Shown: in pieces, positions 53,221-61,366 of the stretch
How the letters are laid out: every line of letters begins with the position of its first letter
How positions within the stretch are numbered: position 1 is the stretch's first letter
Origin: Alphaproteobacteria bacterium
Lineage (GTDB): Bacteria; Pseudomonadota; Alphaproteobacteria; Sphingomonadales; Kordiimonadaceae
Length of the DNA: 64,000 nucleotides
Reading direction: 5' to 3'
Assembly: GCA_006226495.1 (NCBI GenBank)
Contig: SBGU01000052.1
Span: 62,001-126,000 of the forward strand
The notes under the pieces: model-generated
Database searches by the model: none
Told to the model about the DNA's origin: nothing
The model's input: only the letters and a program-made list of their open reading frames with translations
Program-made: the position numbers and the translations under genes

Positions 53221-53676
53221 ATGTTGAAACGCCTTGCCACCCTGACTTTGATTGCCGCCACAGGCCTGCCCGCCCTTGCGCCGGCCTTCGCAGCCGCCCG
53301 CGCCGAGGAGACGGTTATCGACGCGCTGAACAAGCTGGCCGAGCCCAAGGAAGTGCGCTGTGTCGATGCCAGCCGCATCATATCCTATGTGATCGAATCA
53401 GACGAAGTGGTGCGCCTGCAGATGAAGGGCCGCAAGGACGTGATCATGCAGTTGAAGCGCAACTGCAACCAACTGCATTACCATGCCTATATGGCCTACA
53501 AGCCCACCAATGGTGAATTGTGCGCCGGGTTCGGCGACATCTTCACCCGCACGGGTCTGCCCTGCCGCATCGACAGCATGACCGAAATCGAGCGCGGCGC
53601 CGAACTGCCGGCCCGGTTCAAGGCGGCGACGACCGACACCCCTGAAGACGCGGGCGATGAAGGCGGCGGTCGCTAG
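53221..53676 (+). CDS. Secreted protein, DUF6491-like
   Basis: A 151-aa protein with a signal peptide (cut near AFAAARA, about residue 25) and a mature domain with four conserved-looking cysteines (VRCVD, KRNCNQ, ELCAGF, LPCRID), a pattern like DUF6491 proteins. It ends in an acidic, glycine-rich tail. Disulfide-bonded periplasmic protein is likely; role unknown. ATG at 53221 with AAGGGAC upstream. Confidence 0.75.
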   Translation: MLKRLATLTLIAATGLPALAPAFAAARAEETVIDALNKLAEPKEVRCVDASRIISYVIESDEVVRLQMKGRKDVIMQLKRNCNQLHYHAYMAYKPTNGELCAGFGDIFTRTGLPCRIDSMTEIERGAELPARFKAATTDTPEDAGDEGGGR

Positions 53677-53771
53677 GCCCGGCTCCCAAATCAACCTGTA
53701 ACCCGCCGTTTTGGAGCGAGGGCGCCATCTGGGGCCTTGCCTTGGCGCACGCCACCGCCTATTCATCAGCT

Positions 53772-54137
53772 ATGCCTCGTTTCATATATAAATTGCTGCG
53801 CGCCGAGGAATGGCAACAGGCCAAATCGGCGCATTTTTTCGACGGCGCGCCCATCGACCTGGTGGACGGCTATATCCATTTTTCGACCGCAGAACAGGTG
53901 GCCGAAACGGCGCGCCTGTATTTCGCCGGTGTCGACCCCTTGTACCTGATGGCGGTCGACCCCTGGATGCTGCCGGTCGGGCAATTGAAATGGGAAGCCT
54001 CGCGCGGTGGCGACAAGTTCCCGCACCTTTATGGCCCGCTGCCCATGACGGCAGTGGCCCATGAATGGCAGCTTGCACGCAGCAAGGACGGTTCAGCCGA
54101 TTTTTCCGTGGTCATGGAGCATGAAGAAAGTGCTTGA
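53772..54137 (+). CDS. DUF952 family protein
   Basis: A 121-aa soluble protein with the DUF952 pattern: IYKLLRAEEW at the start, DGYIHFSTAEQV (His and Ser in a conserved block), LKWEASRGGDKFPHLYGPL (conserved Glu and Phe-Pro-His-Tyr). The fold resembles ADP-ribosyltransferase-like proteins, but function is unassigned. ATG 53772 lacks a clear ribosome site. Its end overlaps the pyrD start by 17 nt in a different frame. Confidence 0.85.
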   Translation: MPRFIYKLLRAEEWQQAKSAHFFDGAPIDLVDGYIHFSTAEQVAETARLYFAGVDPLYLMAVDPWMLPVGQLKWEASRGGDKFPHLYGPLPMTAVAHEWQLARSKDGSADFSVVMEHEESA

Positions 54138-55197
54138 TCTGTTCCCGCTGGTACGGCCGCTGGTGCATGCGCTGGACCCCGAGACCGCGCATAATATGAC
54201 CGTGCGTTTCCTGTCGCGCGGCCTGAGCGGTCGGTTCGGCGACACGGGCGACGACCCCATTTTGGCGACCCGCCTGTTCGGGATCGACTTCCCGAACCCC
54301 GTGGGGCTGGCGGCGGGCTTCGACAAGAATGCGGATGCCATCACTGGTGCACACAGCATCGGCTTCGGTTTTGCGGAAGCCGGCACCGTGACCCCGAAGC
54401 CGCAGGCCGGCAACGCACGGCCGCGCCTGTTCCGGCTCAAGGAAGACCGGGCGGTGATCAACCGGTTCGGCTTCAACAACAAGGGCCTCGAGAATTTCGC
54501 TGAAAACCTGGCCGCCCTGCCGCGCAGGCGCGGCCTTGTGGGCGCCAATGTGGGCGCGAACAAGGATGCCGCCGACCGCACCGCGGATTATGTGACCGGC
54601 ATCGAACGGCTGTATGGCCTGAGCGATTATTTCACGGTCAATATCTCAAGCCCGAACACACCGGGCCTCAGGGCCCTGCAGTCGCGCGCGGCACTTCAGG
54701 ACCTGGTCGACCGGGTGCTGGCTGCGCGCCAGGCCAAGATGGACGCGGGCGCAGCCTATGTGCCGATCCTGGTGAAAATCGCGCCGGACCTCACCAGCAC
54801 CGACATCCAGGATATTGCCGCGGTTGCAACATCTTCCGGTATCGACGGCCTGATTGTCAGCAATACCACCATCACCCGGCCCGCCAGCCTGACATCCAGA
54901 CACAAGGACGAGATGGGCGGCCTTTCGGGCGCGCCCTTGATGGGGCCGTCGACCGAGGTTCTGAAAGCCGTTTATAGGGCGACAGGCGGCAAGGTGCCGC
55001 TGATCGGCGTTGGCGGCATTGCCTCGGGCGCCGATGCCTTCGCGAAAATCCGTGCCGGCGCATCCCTGGTGCAGCTTTATTCGATGCTGGTGTATGAAGG
55101 CCCCGGCCTTGTGACCCGCGTCAAGACAGAGCTGGCGATGATCCTGAAGGACCATGGCTTCAAGTCGGTGGCCGATGCGGTGGGGACCGGGATCTAG
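54121..55197 (+). CDS. pyrD: Dihydroorotate dehydrogenase (quinone), class 2
   Basis: A 358-aa FMN enzyme that oxidises dihydroorotate to orotate with quinones at the inner membrane (pyrimidine synthesis). The N-terminal amphipathic helices mark class 2; VNISSPNTPGLR holds the catalytic Ser, and GVGGIASGADAFAKI with VQLYSMLVYEGPG bind FMN phosphate. The ATG 54121 lies inside the end of the DUF952 gene, with GGAG close upstream. Confidence 0.97.
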   Translation: MKKVLDLFPLVRPLVHALDPETAHNMTVRFLSRGLSGRFGDTGDDPILATRLFGIDFPNPVGLAAGFDKNADAITGAHSIGFGFAEAGTVTPKPQAGNARPRLFRLKEDRAVINRFGFNNKGLENFAENLAALPRRRGLVGANVGANKDAADRTADYVTGIERLYGLSDYFTVNISSPNTPGLRALQSRAALQDLVDRVLAARQAKMDAGAAYVPILVKIAPDLTSTDIQDIAAVATSSGIDGLIVSNTTITRPASLTSRHKDEMGGLSGAPLMGPSTEVLKAVYRATGGKVPLIGVGGIASGADAFAKIRAGASLVQLYSMLVYEGPGLVTRVKTELAMILKDHGFKSVADAVGTGI

Positions 55198-55209
55198 ACC
55201 TTCCGGGTC

Positions 55210-55989
55210 TCAGGCGATCAGATTGATGCCCGGCGACGGCGGGGTTTCGCCATTGTCCAGAGCTTCCTGCGCGGCGCGCCGTTCGTTGGCAAGCTGGCGT
55301 TCGGCTTCCCTCAGTTTTTCGGCGGCCGCCGCCGCAACGGCACGGTCCTGCCCGGATGGCCGCGCGGGTGCCAGCGCCGCGCGCTGCACCACTTCCATCT
55401 TGGCAATGGTGGCGGACGGATTGTCCGGCACTTCCCTGACATCGATCTGCACATGGCCGCCAACGGCATAGGGAATGCCGTCAGGCCCGCGCACATAATC
55501 GAAGCTGGGGCTGCCGGCGAAACCCTGGCCCGCCGATGCATGCGCCGCTTCATGGGCCCTGACTTCGCGGTCGCGGGCGCTGAGGCGCGAGACTTCGGCC
55601 TTGTCCTCGTCGCTCAGTTCGTCACTGGTGCTGGACCTGCCTTCGACAGCCGCGATCTCGCGCGCCAGGGTATCGGCGGCACCGGCGCCCTGCACACTTT
55701 CATTGATCTGGACCTGGATGGCGGCCGTGTCGGCAAGATTGCGACCGGCGCTGCTGGCCGACGGCTGCCCGGTCGCGGCGTCGCGTTCCCGGTTGGCAAA
55801 ATAGCTGGGCGGGGGCTCGGGCTGGCTTTGTGAAGTGCCGCCGGCACCAGCGTAAGAAGAACCCGACTGCCCCTCAACCAGTTTTTCGGTCGGGTTGGGC
55901 AGGTCAGGCCGCAAGTGCGCCGGTATGTAGGGCCGCCGAAGTTCAGGCGGCGCCGGCCCGGTTGATGGCAGTATGCTCGGGCTCGTCAT
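55210..55989 (-). CDS. SprA-family putative metalloprotease
   Basis: A 259-aa protein with a proline-rich, disordered N-terminal half and a C-terminal core with EVRAHEAAHASAGQG (HExxH-type zinc motif) followed by YAVGGHVQIDV. This matches the SprA-related putative catalytic-metalloprotease family. The last 60 residues are charged and coiled-coil-like. No signal peptide is seen. Convergent with pyrD, 12 nt between stops. Confidence 0.85.
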   Translation of the reverse strand: MTSPSILPSTGPAPPELRRPYIPAHLRPDLPNPTEKLVEGQSGSSYAGAGGTSQSQPEPPPSYFANRERDAATGQPSASSAGRNLADTAAIQVQINESVQGAGAADTLAREIAAVEGRSSTSDELSDEDKAEVSRLSARDREVRAHEAAHASAGQGFAGSPSFDYVRGPDGIPYAVGGHVQIDVREVPDNPSATIAKMEVVQRAALAPARPSGQDRAVAAAAAEKLREAERQLANERRAAQEALDNGETPPSPGINLIA

Positions 55990-56042
55990 GCCCCTATTTT
56001 AGCATGAAACCGCAGAATTGCGCCATATATCGCCGATATGAG

Positions 56043-56072
56043 AAAAGGAGCCCGCAATCGGAGCTCCTTTTT
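56043..56072. terminator. Intrinsic terminator between SprA-type and sensor genes
   Basis: Nine-bp stem AAAAGGAGC/GCTCCTTTT (56043-56051, 56063-56071) with an 11-nt loop. On the minus strand it ends in TTTT, just downstream of the periplasmic sensor stop at 56087, so it terminates the ECF operon. Confidence 0.78.
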
Positions 56073-56086
56073 GACTGTTCCTGCTG

Positions 56087-56686
56087 TCAGAAGTCGCCGT
56101 CCGGACCCTGCCGGCTGCCTTCCGGGCCTTCGGGCCCCTCTTCATCAAAGGGCGGCGGCATGGCACCGGGTTCGCCCGGGAACGGCGGCATTTCGGCGTC
56201 ACCATCGCGACCGCCGGCCGGGCCCATACGGTCGAAGCGTCGGCGGAACATATTGTCCGCCAGCTTGATCCGGGTTTCCTGGTCGAGGCCTGCCACCACA
56301 TCCAGGAGGATCTGGCGCACCGGGAAATGCAGGTCGCGCATCTTGGCTTCATGTTCATCAAGCGCGGCGGTGAGCGCGGCGCGGTCCACCGTTTCGGCCA
56401 TCATCAGGTCACGGATCTTGACTTCGCTTTCCCGCATGCTGGCAAAATGCCTGGACAGGGTCTTGCGATGTTCCTTCATCAGCGCCTTCAGTTCCTCGCG
56501 CTTGTCGTCGGGCAAAACCTTGCCCAGTTCACGCAGGCTGAAATCCACCTTGGGCGCGCGGTCGAAATGAACACGCTTTTCGTGGCTGAGGCCGCGACCG
56601 ACAAAAAAGCCCGCCGCCAGAAGGTTGGCCGCAACCGACAGTACCAGTGCGCCGATAACCAGTTTGTTCTTACCGTCCATACTCAT
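56087..56686 (-). CDS. Periplasmic heavy-metal sensor-like protein (CnrX/ZraP type)
   Basis: A 199-aa protein anchored by one N-terminal helix (about 8-29) with a helical periplasmic domain (about 45-155). The LxxVLPDDKREELKALMKEHRK and DLHFPVRQILLDVVAGLD blocks follow the CnrX/Spy-like pattern. The C-terminal tail is rich in Pro, Gly, Asp and Glu. No classic histidine metal cluster stands out. It is the third gene of an ECF sigma operon and overlaps the anti-sigma stop, so it should sense envelope state or metals and pass that to the anti-sigma factor. Confidence 0.8.
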   Translation of the reverse strand: MSMDGKNKLVIGALVLSVAANLLAAGFFVGRGLSHEKRVHFDRAPKVDFSLRELGKVLPDDKREELKALMKEHRKTLSRHFASMRESEVKIRDLMMAETVDRAALTAALDEHEAKMRDLHFPVRQILLDVVAGLDQETRIKLADNMFRRRFDRMGPAGGRDGDAEMPPFPGEPGAMPPPFDEEGPEGPEGSRQGPDGDF

Positions 56687-57174
56687 TGACCTCCGAGATC
56701 CAGGTCCGTGCTTGCGAACAGGCTTGCGCTCAGGTCAAGCTCGGTCGTTTCTTCCGCCGGGTTGCTGATACCGATCATGACGCCGGTCATCAGGAGCACC
56801 GCACAGGCCGCGCCCTGCGCCGCATATCCAACGGGCGAAAACAGTTGCCGGCTGTCCGCCAGCATGCCGGCGAGGCGCGCCAGGAAGGACGGTTTGGCCT
56901 GGGCATGTTCGATCGGGATATCCAGGAGCCGGTTCATGAAGGCGTCGCCGCCCGCGTCCGGCACCGGGTCAGCCGCCAGAAGCCGGGCACGGAAAGCCTG
57001 TTCGCGCGCCAGCACGCCACGACCGGCGTCGCTGGCCGCGAAGGCAAGCGCATCAACCGTGCGGCTATCCGCCGGCCAGTCAGCCGGTTCCGGGCCATGG
57101 AGTAGTACCAGCAATTCGAAATCTTCTGCTTTCATCGGCCGGTTTGTCCTGTTTTTGTCCATATCGGGCGTCAT
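56683..57174 (-). CDS. Probable anti-sigma factor (single-pass)
   Basis: A 163-aa protein: cytoplasmic N-terminus of about 110 residues, one transmembrane helix near 115-136 (AQGAACAVLLMTGVMIGI) and a short periplasmic tail. This is the layout of ECF anti-sigma factors, and the gene lies 13 nt after the sigma gene. The HxxxCxxC zinc motif of ZAS-type anti-sigmas is absent. I start at ATG 57174, which has GGAGG 9 nt upstream; the frame upstream overlaps the sigma gene. Confidence 0.72.
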   Translation of the reverse strand: MTPDMDKNRTNRPMKAEDFELLVLLHGPEPADWPADSRTVDALAFAASDAGRGVLAREQAFRARLLAADPVPDAGGDAFMNRLLDIPIEHAQAKPSFLARLAGMLADSRQLFSPVGYAAQGAACAVLLMTGVMIGISNPAEETTELDLSASLFASTDLDLGGQ

Positions 57175-57187
57175 TTCATTTGCCCTC

Positions 57188-57754
57188 CTATTCCACCACG
57201 GCAAACAGCCGGTCCTTGTCCGCTGTCAGTCGCTGTCTCATGTTGGCGCGCGCCCTGACAAGCAGGGATTCATACGCTTTCAATTTCAGTTCCATCACGT
57301 CGGCAGCTTCCTGGTTCGACATGTCGTCGAAATAGCTCAGGGTCACCGCGGTGCGCTGGCGCTCCGGCAAGTCCGCGAGCGCCGCCTTGATGCTTGCCTG
57401 GTCGTCGCTTTCGGCAAGCTGGGCCTCGGCCCCCGCTGACGGGTCCTCGGCATCATAACCTTCAGGCAGGGCCACCGGCCGCACCCGCCGCTTTTCATCC
57501 AGGCACCGGTTCACCACGATACGGTGGAACCAGGTGGTGAACCGCGCCCGGTCGGCATCGAAACTCGCGGCATGGGTCCAGAGCTTGATGAACGCTTCCT
57601 GGACGATGTCTTCCGCCTGTTCCATGTCGCCCATGAAACGGTAGGCAAGCGCACGGTACCGAAGGCTGTAGCGCCTGACCAGCACCGCATAGGCCGTGCG
57701 GTCGCCGGAGCCGATCCGCGCCATCAGCGCCTCGTCACCGGGCTCTTCCATCAT
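57188..57754 (-). CDS. ECF-type RNA polymerase sigma factor
   Basis: A 188-aa sigma70-family group 4 factor. Region 2 shows YRALAYRFMGDMEQAEDIVQ, followed by EAFIKLWTH and RFTTWFHRIVVNRC; region 4 shows LPERQRTAVTLSYFDDMSNQ, then EAADVMELKLKAYESLLVRAR. It is followed by an anti-sigma and a periplasmic sensor, the CnrYXH/RpoE type of arrangement. I start at ATG 57754 (MMEEPGDE); a longer frame to 57787 is possible. Confidence 0.92.
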   Translation of the reverse strand: MMEEPGDEALMARIGSGDRTAYAVLVRRYSLRYRALAYRFMGDMEQAEDIVQEAFIKLWTHAASFDADRARFTTWFHRIVVNRCLDEKRRVRPVALPEGYDAEDPSAGAEAQLAESDDQASIKAALADLPERQRTAVTLSYFDDMSNQEAADVMELKLKAYESLLVRARANMRQRLTADKDRLFAVVE

Positions 57755-57927
57755 GATACTCGCACGCTGTTGCCTAAGGGGCTGCACATTCTACTCCGAC
57801 AACCTTTCTCCTGTTACGACGGTCACTTGCAGCAACCTTCGCAGGCCCGTGTCATTTTTTTGACCCAATTTGGCGGAAGACAGCACCAGCATCACCGTTT
57901 GGTAACATAGGCGCGCTAGGCGAGGCG

Positions 57928-57957
57928 CCAAAGGTGCGCGGTCCAAAGGTGTGCGGT
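57928..57957. repeat. 15-bp tandem repeat upstream of ugd
   Basis: CCAAAGGTGCGCGGT (57928-57942) and CCAAAGGTGTGCGGT (57943-57957), identical but for one base, 10 nt upstream of the likely ugd promoter. Could be paired activator or repressor sites. Confidence 0.7.
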
Positions 57958-57965
57958 ATTGCCGC

Positions 57966-57994
57966 TTGCAGCATTTGTCCTAAAGCGGCATTGT
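57966..57994 (+). promoter_or_regulatory. Putative promoter of UDP-glucose dehydrogenase
   Basis: TTGCAG (57966-57971) and CATTGT (57989-57994), 17-nt spacer, 54 nt before the ATG. A 7-bp inverted repeat GCCGCTT/AAGCGGC (57961-57967, 57983-57989) spans it and may be an operator. Confidence 0.4.
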
Positions 57995-58047
57995 GTGCGC
58001 ATTACGAATGGGCGGCAACTCTTTAGGGTTATTATTGAGGACGATAG

Positions 58048-59355
58048 ATGAAAATCGCAGTGATTGGTAGCGGCTATGTCGGCCTGGTTTCGGGTACCTG
58101 CTTCTCGGAATTTGGCCATGAGGTTGTGTGTGTCGACAAGGACGCCAGCAAGATCGAAGGCCTGAACGCCGGCCGCATCCCCATCTATGAACCGGGCCTT
58201 GATGCCATGGTTGCGCGCAACGCCGAAGCCGGCCGCCTGAGCTTCACCACCAGCCTCGCGGAAGCCATGGACGGCGCCAAGGCCGTATTCATCGCGGTTG
58301 GCACGCCAAGCCGCCGGGGCGACGGTCATGCCGACCTGCAATATGTATTTGCTGCCGTCGACGAGCTGGCCGAACTGGTGAAAAGCTATGTGGTGGTCGT
58401 GACCAAATCGACCGTGCCGGTGGGCACCGGTGCCCGCATCAAGGCCAAACTGTCGGAAAAGCTGGACGCCAGCCTGTTCGATGTGGCCTCGAACCCCGAG
58501 TTCCTGCGTGAAGGTGCCGCGATCGAGGATTTCATGCGCCCGGACCGTGTGGTCGTCGGCGCCGAAACCGACCGCGCCCGCGACGTGCTGAAGGAACTGT
58601 ATCGCCCGCTGTTCCTCAACGAAACGCCGGTCGTGTTCACCAACCGCGAAACTGCGGAAGTGATCAAATATGCCGCGAACGCTTTCCTCGCGACCAAGAT
58701 CAGTTTCATCAACGAAATGGCCGACCTGTGTGAAGTGGTGGGTGCCGACGTCCAGGAAGTGGCCAAGGGCATCGGCCTCGACAAGCGCATCGGATCGAAA
58801 TTCCTGCATGCGGGTCCGGGCTATGGCGGCAGTTGTTTCCCCAAGGATACCCGCGCGCTCGTCTATTCGGCGGATGAAGCCGGTGTGCCCATGCGCATCG
58901 TGCGCTCGGTTGTCGACGTGAACGAAGACCGCAAGCTGGCGATGGCCGGCAAGGTCGTCACCGCTTTGGGTGGCGATGCCACCGGCAAAAAAGTTGCCGT
59001 CCTTGGCCTGACCTTCAAACCCAATACCGACGACATGCGCGAAAGCCCGTCCTTGGACATCATTCCCGCGCTTCAGAAAGCCGGCGCGTCCGTGCATGCG
59101 CACGACCCCAAGGGCATGGAAGAAGCGGCCAGGATGCTGAAGGGCGTGACCTTCCATGAAGACCCGTATGATGCCATGGACGGTGCTGATGTCCTGGTGA
59201 TCATCACCGAATGGAACCAGTATCGTGCGCTCGACCTTGACCGGGTCAAGGGCCTGATGGCTGACCCCGTGATCGTCGATCTTCGCAATATCTACGGTCG
59301 CGCCGACCTTCCGGCCCAGGGCTTCAAATACAGCGGCATCGGCCGCAAGTCCTGA
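58048..59355 (+). CDS. UDP-glucose 6-dehydrogenase
   Basis: A 435-aa NAD-dependent enzyme oxidising UDP-glucose to UDP-glucuronate in two steps. The N-terminal NAD fold GSGYVGLVSGTCF, EFLREGAAIEDF and the catalytic cysteine in GYGGSCFPKDTRAL are intact, and the C-terminal UDP-binding domain is complete. Its product is the substrate of the UDP-xylose synthase at 248-1195. The stop overlaps the MATE start (TGATG). GDP-mannose dehydrogenase is less likely because of the neighbouring UXS in the window. Confidence 0.95.
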   Translation: MKIAVIGSGYVGLVSGTCFSEFGHEVVCVDKDASKIEGLNAGRIPIYEPGLDAMVARNAEAGRLSFTTSLAEAMDGAKAVFIAVGTPSRRGDGHADLQYVFAAVDELAELVKSYVVVVTKSTVPVGTGARIKAKLSEKLDASLFDVASNPEFLREGAAIEDFMRPDRVVVGAETDRARDVLKELYRPLFLNETPVVFTNRETAEVIKYAANAFLATKISFINEMADLCEVVGADVQEVAKGIGLDKRIGSKFLHAGPGYGGSCFPKDTRALVYSADEAGVPMRIVRSVVDVNEDRKLAMAGKVVTALGGDATGKKVAVLGLTFKPNTDDMRESPSLDIIPALQKAGASVHAHDPKGMEEAARMLKGVTFHEDPYDAMDGADVLVIITEWNQYRALDLDRVKGLMADPVIVDLRNIYGRADLPAQGFKYSGIGRKS

Positions 59356-60713
59356 TGAGCGCCGACGCGCCGGCGCGCGTGCGTCCCGCACATCCGCACC
59401 GGCGCATCTGGGCCATCGCAGGCCCCGCGATCATTGCCAACAGTTCCGCGCCGCTGGTCGGCCTTGTGGATACCTGGGTTGTCGGGCACCTGCCCGGCGC
59501 CCGGTATCTGGCCGCCGTCGGTATCGGCGCCATGGTCTTCAGCTATCTTTACTGGGCCTTCGGTTTCCTGCGCATGAGCACCACCGGCCTTGTGGCCCAG
59601 GCGCATGGCCGCGAGGACCAGGACCAGATTGCCCGCACTTTGGTGCGCTCGCTTCTGATGGCACTGTTGTTCGGCAGCCTGATTGTGCTGGCAGCAGGTC
59701 CTGTCGAACTGGCCGCCACGGCTTTCCTCGCGCCACCCGAAGATACCGCGCCCCTGTTCCGCGACTATTTTGATATCCGGGTCTGGGCGGTGCCTGCCGC
59801 GCTGTTGACCTATGGCATCAACGGATACCTGATCGGCACGGCGCAGGCACGCAGGGCGCTTTACCTGCAACTGGTGCTGAATATCGCCAATGGCGCGCTG
59901 AACCTGTTGTTTGTGCTCGGCCTCGGCATGGGCGTTGCCGGTGTCGCACTCGGCTCGCTAATCGCGGAATGGCTGGCGGTATTGATGGGTCTCGCCTACG
60001 TGATCCAGGGCCTGGGTGCCCCACGCCTGAAGGCCGCGCTTCGGGGGGCGGAAACCTACGCCTTCGCCAAGATGCGCAAGCTTCTGAGCACCAACGGTTA
60101 TATTTTCGCCCGCACCCTGCTCCTTATCCTCGCCCTGGCGCTGACCACACGGGAGGCCGCGGCGCTCGGCGACGTGCCTTTGGCCGCCAACCATGTGCTG
60201 GGCACCTTCATGATGCTGATCGCCCTTGGGCTTGACGGTTTTGCCTATGCCGCCGAAGCGCTGACCGGCGCAGCCTGGGGAAAAGGTGTGCGGAACGACT
60301 TTCGTACCTGGGTGATCTATGGCCTTGGCTGGGCGGCGTTGGCCGCCATCTGCTACAGCCTCGGTTTCCATTTTTTTGGCGCGGGCCTTGTAGGGGTGTT
60401 GACCGATATCGAACCCGTGCGCGCGGCCACGGTCGAGGTGATGCCCATGATGGTGCTGCTGCCGATCATCGGCTTCTGGTGTTACCAGTTCGACGGCATC
60501 TATATCGGCGCCACCGCGGGCGCGGCCATGATGGGCACGGCGGCGGTTGCGGTCGCCACCTTCATCCTTGTGCTGAACCCGCTCACGGACCGTTATGGCC
60601 TTCTGGGCCTGTGGATGGCGGTCGGGGTGTTCCTGGGCATGCGCGGGCTGTCGCAGGCGGTGTGGTACCCTTGGCTTGAGCGCGGCATCGGCCGCGCAGA
60701 CGCAGGCGCCTAA
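59355..60713 (+). CDS. MATE family efflux transporter (DinF-like)
   Basis: A 452-aa protein with about 12 membrane helices. HRRIWAIAGPAIIANSSAPL and GLVDTWVVGHLPG form the family start, and the second half shows the MATE internal repeat (helices from about residue 235). Such proteins export drugs or other cations with Na+ or H+. The ATG shares bases with the ugd stop, so it is likely co-expressed; why a transporter follows ugd is unclear. It is convergent with the ArsC-like gene (4-nt overlap of stops). Confidence 0.92.
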   Translation: MSADAPARVRPAHPHRRIWAIAGPAIIANSSAPLVGLVDTWVVGHLPGARYLAAVGIGAMVFSYLYWAFGFLRMSTTGLVAQAHGREDQDQIARTLVRSLLMALLFGSLIVLAAGPVELAATAFLAPPEDTAPLFRDYFDIRVWAVPAALLTYGINGYLIGTAQARRALYLQLVLNIANGALNLLFVLGLGMGVAGVALGSLIAEWLAVLMGLAYVIQGLGAPRLKAALRGAETYAFAKMRKLLSTNGYIFARTLLLILALALTTREAAALGDVPLAANHVLGTFMMLIALGLDGFAYAAEALTGAAWGKGVRNDFRTWVIYGLGWAALAAICYSLGFHFFGAGLVGVLTDIEPVRAATVEVMPMMVLLPIIGFWCYQFDGIYIGATAGAAMMGTAAVAVATFILVLNPLTDRYGLLGLWMAVGVFLGMRGLSQAVWYPWLERGIGRADAGA

Positions 60714-61054
60714 AGGATTTCGAGCACACTTTCCGGCGGGCGGCCAATGCGCGCCTGGCCCTTGTTGAACACGATCGGGCGTTCAATCAGCTTCGGCGTC
60801 TTGTGCATGGCCGCAACCAGTGCCGCCGCATCGTCAACCGACGCCAGGCCCTGTTCCGCATAGTCCGCTTCCTTGACCCGCATCAGTTGGCGCGGTTCAA
60901 GTTGCAGGAGCGACAGCGCATCGCGGATTTCCGCCTCCGTCGGTGCATCGTCCAGATACAGCCGCACGGCGGGCTTCAGGCCGCGTTCCTCGAGAAGCGC
61001 CAGGGTCTGGCGCGATTTGCTGCAGCGTGGATTGTGCCAGATGGTCAGGCTCAT
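60710..61054 (-). CDS. Arsenate reductase-like (ArsC/glutaredoxin family)
   Basis: A 114-aa thioredoxin-fold protein. The NPRCSKSR motif carries the catalytic Cys10-11 region and ERPIVFNKGQARIGRPPE matches the ArsC ending with its Arg. It could be a true glutaredoxin-linked arsenate reductase, or the YffB-like homologue of unknown role; no other ars gene is near. Confidence 0.9.
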   Translation of the reverse strand: MSLTIWHNPRCSKSRQTLALLEERGLKPAVRLYLDDAPTEAEIRDALSLLQLEPRQLMRVKEADYAEQGLASVDDAAALVAAMHKTPKLIERPIVFNKGQARIGRPPESVLEIL

Positions 61055-61130
61055 GCATTGTCTCCCGAACTGAAAATCAGGACCGGTGTAACGGCTTCGG
61101 GAATTTGGGGCAAGACCTGAGGCGGCGTTC

Positions 61131-61204
61131 TGGAGCGGGTGAAGGGAATCGAACCCTCGTCGTAAGCTTGGGAAGCTTCTGCTCTACCATTGAGCTACAC
61201 CCGC
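61131..61204 (-). tRNA. tRNA-Gly (anticodon CCC)
   Basis: A full 74-nt cloverleaf with encoded CCA: acceptor GCGGGTG/CACCCGC, D-arm GCTC/GAGC, anticodon loop TTCCCAA (positions 61174-61168, anticodon CCC at 61172-61170), T-arm GAGGG-TTCGATT-CCCTT. It resembles E. coli glyU. The top anticodon-stem pair is G-A, a minor deviation. Confidence 0.96.
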
Positions 61205-61230
61205 ATGAACAGGCCCTCTCGGACGGCACA

Positions 61231-61259
61231 GCATTAACCACAGCTTTCAGAAAAAGCAA
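61231..61259 (-). promoter_or_regulatory. tRNA-Gly promoter
   Basis: On the minus strand, TTGCTT (61259-61254) and TAATGC (61236-61231) with a 17-nt spacer, 27 nt before the tRNA 5' end. Good fit for a sigma70 promoter. Confidence 0.5.
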
Positions 61260-61327
61260 GAAATGATAGCGTCTGGCACGCATGAAGCGCTTGACCTTCA
61301 AGTGCCGACACCGCAACGTGTGCGCCG

Positions 61328-61343
61328 CCTTGGGTGGCCAAGG
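61328..61343. promoter_or_regulatory. Hairpin upstream of metZ
   Basis: CCTTGG-gtgg-CCAAGG, a perfect 6-bp stem with a 4-nt loop, 23 nt before the metZ ATG. I looked for SAM or SAH riboswitch motifs here and did not find them, so this is only a short leader hairpin. Confidence 0.3.
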
Positions 61344-61366
61344 AATAGGAAGACAGGAGACCCGTC

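Noticed and set aside
61266-61283. Sigma54-like TGGCACG before metZ
   Set aside because: The -24 half fits, but the -12 half (TTGC) is missing at the right distance.
61265-61366. SAM or SAH riboswitch before metZ
   Set aside because: Only a 6-bp hairpin is present; none of the conserved SAM-II, SAM-V or SAH core sequences are seen.
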